This document shows, piece by piece, positions 5,989-9,456 of a stretch of DNA of 9,456 nt. A model generated the notes under the pieces. It was given only the letters and a program-made list of their open reading frames with translations, had not been told where the DNA came from and ran no database searches. The stretch lies in contig JAGZZN010000064.1 in the NCBI GenBank assembly GCA_018377375.1, positions 1-9,456 of the forward strand. The letters run 5' to 3'. The position numbers and the translations under genes are program-made. Source of the stretch: Streptococcus parasanguinis. Lineage in GTDB: Bacteria; Bacillota; Bacilli; Lactobacillales; Streptococcaceae. Numbering within the stretch: position 1 is the first letter of the stretch; each line of letters starts with the position of its first letter.

Positions 5989-6927
5989 ATGACAGCAAAT
6001 CGACTAGCCGTATCCTTACCTGGTTTAGACTTGAAAAACCCGATTATTCCGGCATCTGGCTGTTTTGGTTTCGGTCAGGAATATGCCAAATACTATGACT
6101 TAGATCTGCTTGGATCCATCATGATCAAGGCGACAACTGCTGAGGCTCGTTTTGGTAATCCAACGCCACGTGTCGCCGAGACGCCTGCCGGCATGCTCAA
6201 TGCCATTGGGCTCCAAAATCCAGGGGTAGACGTGGTCCTGGCAGAAAAACTTCCTTGGCTGGCCCAACATTATCCCGACTTACCGATTATTGCCAATGTA
6301 GCTGGCTTCTCCAACGAAGAGTATGCGACGGTATCTGGCAAGATCTCGCAAGCGCCAAATGTCAAAGCCATTGAGCTCAATATCTCTTGTCCAAACGTAG
6401 ACCATGGCAACAACGGTCTTTTAATCGGGCAGGTTCCTGAGTTGGCCTATGCGGCTGTGAAAGCAGCGGTAGAAGCATCCTCAGTCCCTGTCTATGTCAA
6501 GTTAACGCCTAGTGTAGCAGACATCACGCAGGTCGCAAAAGCAGCAGAAGACGCAGGTGCAACTGGTTTGACCATGATCAATACCTTGGTCGGCATGCGC
6601 TTTGACCTCAAGACTGGTAAGCCCATCATTGCCAATGGAACCGGAGGCATGTCTGGTCCAGCCGTTTTCCCAGTTGCATTAAAACTCATCCGCCAGGTCG
6701 CCCAATCCACTAAACTTCCGATTATCGGAATGGGAGGTGTGGATTCAGCAGAAGCAGCCATTGAAATGATGATTGCTGGTGCCTCTGCGATTGGAGTTGG
6801 AACCGCTAATTTTACCGATCCTTATGCTTGTCCAACCATCATCGAAGATCTGCCACAGGTCATGGATCGCTATGGTATTGACACCCTTGAGAACTTCCGA
6901 AAACATGTACGGGAAAATCTACTGTAA
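5989..6927 (+). CDS. pyrDb: Dihydroorotate dehydrogenase 1B catalytic subunit
   Basis: FMN-containing catalytic subunit (312 residues) that oxidises dihydroorotate to orotate in the cytosol and, with PyrK, uses NAD+. The class 1 catalytic cysteine is C134 in NISCPNVDHG (131-140). Other family marks are GCFGFGQEY (24-32), K171 in VKLTP, NTLVGMRFD (198-206), NGTGGMSGPA (216-225), and the FMN-phosphate motifs GMGG (247-250) and GVGTANF (269-275). The NISCPNV form and the neighbouring pyrK point to type 1B, not the fumarate-linked type 1A. AGGAGG (5978-5983) overlaps the pyrK stop and is five bases from the ATG, so the two subunits are co-expressed. There is no independent terminator after it. 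The pyrF promoter begins five bases past the stop, so read-through into the second attenuator is expected. Confidence 0.96.
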   Translation: MTANRLAVSLPGLDLKNPIIPASGCFGFGQEYAKYYDLDLLGSIMIKATTAEARFGNPTPRVAETPAGMLNAIGLQNPGVDVVLAEKLPWLAQHYPDLPIIANVAGFSNEEYATVSGKISQAPNVKAIELNISCPNVDHGNNGLLIGQVPELAYAAVKAAVEASSVPVYVKLTPSVADITQVAKAAEDAGATGLTMINTLVGMRFDLKTGKPIIANGTGGMSGPAVFPVALKLIRQVAQSTKLPIIGMGGVDSAEAAIEMMIAGASAIGVGTANFTDPYACPTIIEDLPQVMDRYGIDTLENFRKHVRENLL

Positions 6928-6931
6928 ATCC

Positions 6932-6960
6932 TTGACTTTTCCCAAATATCGTACTACAAT
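6932..6960 (+). promoter_or_regulatory. Promoter of pyrF
   Basis: TTGACT (6932-6937) and TACAAT (6955-6960) are 17 bases apart, each one base off consensus. They start five bases after the pyrDb stop. The predicted transcript starts near 6967, just ahead of the second PyrR hairpin. Confidence 0.82.
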
Positions 6961-6969
6961 AAATAAAAA

Positions 6970-7000
6970 CCTTTAAAGCAGTCCAGAGAGGCTCCTAAGG
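6970..7000 (+). promoter_or_regulatory. PyrR-binding hairpin of the pyrF leader
   Basis: CCTT (6970-6973) pairs with AAGG (6997-7000), and AGC (6977-6979) with GCT (6991-6993). The loop is AGTCCAGAGAG. Twelve bases, GTCCAGAGAGGC, are identical to the pyrK leader. AAGGT (6997-7001) can pair instead with ACCTT (7047-7051) as antiterminator, and a central hairpin GGTAG/CTACC (7018-7022 with 7029-7033) sits between. Confidence 0.9.
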
Positions 7001-7045
7001 TCTAGACGGTGAATCATGGTAGTTGTTCCTACCTAATTTTCGTGT

Positions 7046-7071
7046 AACCTTGCCTCGGGCAAGGTTTTTTT
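7046..7071 (+). terminator. Attenuator terminator before pyrF
   Basis: AACCTTGCC (7046-7054) and GGCAAGGTT (7058-7066) form a perfect 9-bp stem with a TCG loop and a run of seven T (7065-7071). It acts on transcripts from the pyrF promoter and on read-through from pyrDb. Confidence 0.93.
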
Positions 7072-7106
7072 GTAGATAAAATGATCAATCAAAAAAGGAG
7101 TAATCC

Positions 7107-7799
7107 ATGCGTGAAGAACGTCCTATTATCGCCCTTGACTTCCCAGCTTTCGAGGATGTCAAAAACTTTTTAGAGCATTTTCCAGAAGACGAAAAATTAT
7201 TTGTAAAAATCGGAATGGAATTTTTCTATGCAGTTGGTCCTGAAATTGTACATTACCTCAAAGGGCTTGGACACAGTATTTTCCTTGATTTAAAATTGCA
7301 TGATATCCCAAATACAGTCAAATCAGCCATGTCCGTGTTGGGGACCTTCGGAGTAGATATGGTGACGGTCCACGCAGCCGGTGGTGTAGAGATGATGCGC
7401 GAAGCCAAGGCAGCTCTTGGTGAAGGGGCTAAGTTGGTAGCCGTGACCCAGTTGACTTCTACCAGTGAAGAAGACATGCGCGATTGCCAAAACATCCAAA
7501 CAACGGTCCAAGAATCAGTAGTCAATTATGCTCGCAAGGCCCAAGAAGCAGGCTTGGATGGCGTTGTCTGTTCAGCCCACGAAGTAGCCTTGATCAAGGA
7601 TGCCACTTCATCAGACTTTGTCTGTGTCACACCAGGGATTCGTCCTGCTGGAGCTGAAATCGGTGACCAAAAACGGGTTATGACCCCACAAGAAGCCCAT
7701 AAAATTGGCTCTGACTATATTGTCGTTGGACGTCCAATTATTCAAGCAGAAAACCCATGGGATGCTTACCATGAAATTAAGAGACAGTGGAATAGTTAA
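7107..7799 (+). CDS. pyrF: Orotidine 5'-phosphate decarboxylase
   Basis: Converts OMP to UMP, the last step of UMP synthesis, as a cytosolic homodimer. The 230-residue length is typical. The catalytic Asp-Lys-Asp array is visible in FLDLKLHDIPNT (59-70: D61, K63, D66). D11 in ALDF and K34 complete the usual active-site charge network. The phosphate-binding elements are GIRP (177-180) and VVGRPI (206-211, with R209). AAAGGAG (7094-7100) lies six bases before the ATG. The gene sits behind its own promoter and PyrR attenuator, so it has independent control from pyrK-pyrDb while also receiving read-through. pyrE follows after a 231-base gap with hairpins but no T-run terminator, so the two may be co-transcribed. 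Confidence 0.97.
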   Translation: MREERPIIALDFPAFEDVKNFLEHFPEDEKLFVKIGMEFFYAVGPEIVHYLKGLGHSIFLDLKLHDIPNTVKSAMSVLGTFGVDMVTVHAAGGVEMMREAKAALGEGAKLVAVTQLTSTSEEDMRDCQNIQTTVQESVVNYARKAQEAGLDGVVCSAHEVALIKDATSSDFVCVTPGIRPAGAEIGDQKRVMTPQEAHKIGSDYIVVGRPIIQAENPWDAYHEIKRQWNS

Positions 7800-7871
7800 G
7801 AACGTCCAAGAAGCTATGCTTCAAGACGTTCTACGGAAAGTCCTATGGGACCTTCCCTAACGCATTCACTA
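7799..7871 (+). repeat. Hairpin-rich repeat, copy 1 (pyrF-pyrE gap)
   Basis: Copy 1 has three parts. AGAACGTC (7799-7806) pairs with GACGTTCT (7825-7832), enclosing GAAGC/GCTTC. Then GGAA-GTCC pairs with GGAC-TTCC (7835-7855) with one mismatch. The tail CCTAACGCATTCACTA lies at 7856-7871. The first hairpin begins on the last base of the pyrF stop codon. No T-run follows, so a standard terminator is unlikely. I do not recognise the element. Confidence 0.65.
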
Positions 7872-7873
7872 GA

Positions 7874-7957
7874 TCACAGAAGAGAAAATGATCGTTTCTC
7901 TTCTGTGAACGTCGGAATAATCGGAGCCCGATAGGGCCTTTCCTAACGCATTCACTA
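7874..7957 (+). repeat. Hairpin-rich repeat, copy 2 (pyrF-pyrE gap)
   Basis: A 14-bp perfect stem (7874-7887 with 7895-7908, 7-base loop) is followed by a small hairpin (ATCGG 7920-7924 with CCGAT 7928-7932) and the same tail CCTAACGCATTCACTA at 7942-7957. The order of parts mirrors copy 1, and the bases just before the tail (GGG, optional A, CCTTY) are also shared. The long stems differ in sequence between copies, so structure and tail, not the stem sequence, look conserved. Confidence 0.65.
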
Positions 7958-7974
7958 ACCTGTAATGTTGTTGT

Positions 7975-7995
7975 TTAAATCAATAATTGATTTAA
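7975..7995. promoter_or_regulatory. 21-nt palindrome upstream of pyrE (operator-like)
   Basis: TTAAATCAAT (7975-7984) and its exact reverse complement (7986-7995) flank a single A. It lies 35 bases before the pyrE start. Nearby AT-rich boxes (TTGATT 7987-7992; TATGAT 8002-8007; TAAAAT 8008-8013) could form a weak promoter, but the spacings are poor. A DNA-binding site is inference; part of the symmetry may be chance in AT-rich DNA. Confidence 0.4.
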
Positions 7996-8030
7996 TTCGT
8001 ATATGATTAAAATCGTAAAAAGGAGTCGTT

Positions 8031-8663
8031 ATGTCATTAGCTAAAGATATTGCTAGCCATCTTTTGAAAATCGAAGCGGTTTATTTGAAACCAGAAGAAC
8101 CTTTCACTTGGGCATCTGGGATCAAATCCCCTATTTATACAGATAACCGTGTAACCCTCGCTTATCCTGAAACTCGTACCTTGATCGAAAATGGATTTGT
8201 AGATAAAATCAAGGAAGCTTTCCCTGAAGTGGAAGTTATTGCAGGTACAGCAACTGCAGGAATTCCTCACGGTGCGATTATTGCGGACAAGATGAATTTG
8301 CCATTTGCCTACATTCGTAGCAAACCAAAAGACCACGGTGCTGGTAATCAAATCGAAGGCCGTGTACCACAAGGTCAAAAGATGGTCGTAGTGGAAGATT
8401 TGATTTCTACTGGTGGATCTGTCTTGGATGCTGTCGCAGCTGCCAAGCGTGAAGGAGCGGATGTTCTTGGTGTGGTTGCTATCTTCACCTACCAATTGGA
8501 GAAGGCAGATAAGAAATTTGCGGAAGCTGGCGTTCAACTTGAAACTTTGTCTAACTATACAGAATTGATCCACTTGGCGGAAGAACAAGGTTACATCACT
8601 TCTGAAGGTTTAGAGTTGTTACACCGTTTCAAGGAAAACCAAGAAACTTGGCAAAATAAATAA
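8031..8663 (+). CDS. pyrE: Orotate phosphoribosyltransferase
   Basis: Joins orotate and PRPP to make OMP and pyrophosphate, the step before PyrF, in the cytosol as a dimer. The 210-residue protein has the PRPP-binding motif VVVEDLISTGGS (119-130) and the mobile catalytic loop RSKPKDHGAGNQIEG (96-110). TWASGIKSPIYTDNR (26-40) is the orotate-side N-terminal motif. AAGGAG (8020-8025) five bases upstream supports the start. No PyrR box is present in the 231 bases before it. Its UMP response therefore probably comes from the attenuator before pyrF, unless it has its own unregulated promoter. No native terminator is visible after the stop; an insertion sequence begins about 18 bases later. Confidence 0.97.
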   Translation: MSLAKDIASHLLKIEAVYLKPEEPFTWASGIKSPIYTDNRVTLAYPETRTLIENGFVDKIKEAFPEVEVIAGTATAGIPHGAIIADKMNLPFAYIRSKPKDHGAGNQIEGRVPQGQKMVVVEDLISTGGSVLDAVAAAKREGADVLGVVAIFTYQLEKADKKFAEAGVQLETLSNYTELIHLAEEQGYITSEGLELLHRFKENQETWQNK

Positions 8664-8687
8664 AACAACTGAAGCGTTTTTGAACCG

Positions 8688-8733
8688 CACCCCAAAAGTT
8701 AGACAGAAAAAATCTAACTTTTGGGGTGTTTTT
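8688..8733 (+). terminator. Hairpin with T-run at the IS left end
   Basis: A 16-bp perfect stem (8688-8703 with 8713-8728, 9-base loop) is followed by T5 (8729-8733). For transcripts arriving from pyrE it has the form of an intrinsic terminator. Its 3' arm holds GGGGTG, the only candidate Shine-Dalgarno for orfA. Confidence 0.8.
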
Positions 8734-8736
8734 ATT

Positions 8737-9255
8737 ATGAAATTGACATATAAGGATAAGGTTCAGATATATGAACTTAGAAAACAAGGGCGAAGCTTCA
8801 AAGAGCTTTCAAATATATTCGGGATAAATATTCCTAATCTTAGGTACATGATTAAATTGATTGATCGTTACGGTATAGAGTTCGTAAAAAAGGGGAAGAA
8901 TCGCTATTATTCTCCTAAATTAAAACGAGAAATTATTGATAAAGTTCTGCTTGAAGGTCGTTCACAAATAAGGGTGTCTCTAGATTATGCTCTCCCAAAC
9001 CAAGGAATGCTTCCAAATTGGCTGGCACAATACAAGAAAAATGGGTATACTATTGTTGAGAAAACAAGAGGGAGAGCACCTAAAATGGGACGCAAGCCAA
9101 AGAAGAAACCTGAAGAAATGACAGAGTTAGAACGTCTTCAAGCAGAAAATGAATACCTGAGAGCAGAGAATGCTGTTCTAAAAAAGTTGAGAGAACTCCG
9201 ATTGAAGGAGGAAAAAGAGCAAGAAGAAAAACGAAAATTGTTCAAGGATTGGTAA
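8737..9255 (+). CDS. IS3-family transposase OrfA
   Basis: DNA-binding regulatory subunit of the IS (172 residues). A first helix-turn-helix spans about 5-45 (YKDKVQIYELRKQGRSFKEL) and a second about 60-105. A basic patch RGRAPKMGRKPKKK (111-124) follows, then a leucine-zipper coiled coil with heptad L134-L141-L148 and a highly charged tail. I chose MKLTYKDK at 8737 because the family begins there; an ATG at 8680 would read through the terminal hairpin. The only upstream GG-rich bases are inside that hairpin. OrfA normally binds the IS ends and, by -1 frameshifting, makes the OrfAB transposase. It shows no disruption in the window. Confidence 0.93.
   Translation: MKLTYKDKVQIYELRKQGRSFKELSNIFGINIPNLRYMIKLIDRYGIEFVKKGKNRYYSPKLKREIIDKVLLEGRSQIRVSLDYALPNQGMLPNWLAQYKKNGYTIVEKTRGRAPKMGRKPKKKPEEMTELERLQAENEYLRAENAVLKKLRELRLKEEKEQEEKRKLFKDW
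9180..9186 (+). other. Programmed -1 frameshift site A_AAA_AAG
   Basis: The heptamer A AAA AAG lies in frame over the codons for K149-K150 of OrfA, within the leucine zipper. This is the classic IS3-family slippery site. The -1 frame has no stop from 9153 to the end of the window, so a slip here yields an OrfAB fusion. Confidence 0.85.
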
Positions 9256-9456
9256 CAGAGTTTTCTTTAGATATCCTTCTAAAGATTATTAAGCTTGCCC
9301 GTTCAACTTATTATTATCACTTAAAACAGTTGGATCAAAGCGATAAGGATGATCAAGTTAAAGCTGAAATTCAGTCAATTTATACTGAGCATAAAGGAAA
9401 TTACGGCTATCGTCGCATGACTCTAGAATTACGAAATCGTGGCTTCGTAGTGAACC
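9186..9456 (+). CDS. IS3-family transposase OrfB, partial (reached by -1 frameshift)
   Basis: Catalytic part of the transposase, cut by the window edge. After the slip the -1 frame gives about 90 residues. They include KIVQGLVTEF and the family motif ARSTYYYHLKQL, then EIQSIYTEHKGNYGYRRMTLELRNRG, the HTH_21-type segment before the DDE catalytic core. The DDE residues themselves lie beyond 9456. The frame is open back to a TGA at 9150-9152. It overlaps the end of orfA, and no strong start codon of its own is seen, so expression as a fusion is the likely route. Whether the gene is intact further on cannot be seen. Confidence 0.88.

Larger units (their letters stand above)
8681..9456 (+). mobile_element. 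IS3-family insertion sequence (IS150 group, IS861-like), left part
   Basis: The element begins at or near TGAACCGCACCCC (8681), a TG-start end typical of the family, and carries orfA and a -1 frame orfB. The right end lies outside the window, so target duplication and intactness cannot be checked. It is inserted right after pyrE, in the same orientation. The name IS861-like rests on recalled similarity of OrfA and OrfB. Confidence 0.88.

Noticed and set aside
7799..7957. CRISPR array or integron attC-like array.
   Set aside because: Only two units with unequal hairpins, no regular spacer length, and no cas or integrase gene in the window.
8680..8736. ATG extending OrfA by 19 residues.
   Set aside because: The extension would translate the terminal hairpin of the IS, and the family N-terminus is MKLTYKDK at 8737.

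Overview
The window looks like the chromosome of a Streptococcus, probably an oral species of the mitis/sanguinis type. The evidence is the close agreement of DeoD, the CpsY-type LysR regulator, PyrK/PyrDb/PyrF/PyrE and an IS861-like IS3-family transposase with streptococcal families as I remember them, plus low-GC coding, AAGGAG-type ribosome binding sites and PyrR-controlled pyr leaders. I ran no search, so the genus is an inference. I see no rRNA, tRNA or CRISPR array.

Layout. Positions 1-153 hold structured leader DNA: a short hairpin and a large imperfect inverted repeat at 53-139. A tight three-gene unit on the + strand follows: deoD (154-864), a 255-residue protein with a HEPN-type RNPLAH motif (864-1631), and a complete sirtuin (1632-2363). 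The unit ends in a bidirectional terminator shared with a convergent CpsY/MtaR-like LysR regulator (2401-3309, minus strand). A polytopic membrane protein of unknown function (3551-4987) follows.

The second half is pyrimidine synthesis: pyrK (5173-5979) and pyrDb (5989-6927) behind a consensus promoter and a PyrR attenuator, then pyrF (7107-7799) behind a second promoter and second PyrR attenuator, then pyrE (8031-8663). Together they make dihydroorotate dehydrogenase type 1B (dihydroorotate to orotate), orotate phosphoribosyltransferase (orotate to OMP) and OMP decarboxylase (OMP to UMP). The pyrF-pyrE gap carries no PyrR box. It holds two tandem, hairpin-rich copies of an unfamiliar repeat and a 21-nt palindrome.

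An IS3-family insertion sequence begins about 18 bases after pyrE (near 8681) and runs off the right edge. It has a complete OrfA, a canonical A_AAA_AAG slippery site and a partial OrfB. Its left end forms a 16-bp hairpin with a T-run that can end the pyr transcript and mask the transposase ribosome binding site.

The most interesting items are the stand-alone Csm6-like HEPN protein between a purine nucleoside phosphorylase and a sirtuin, the tandem hairpin repeat between pyrF and pyrE, and the 53-139 inverted repeat just before deoD. No new multi-gene system can be proven from sequence alone.
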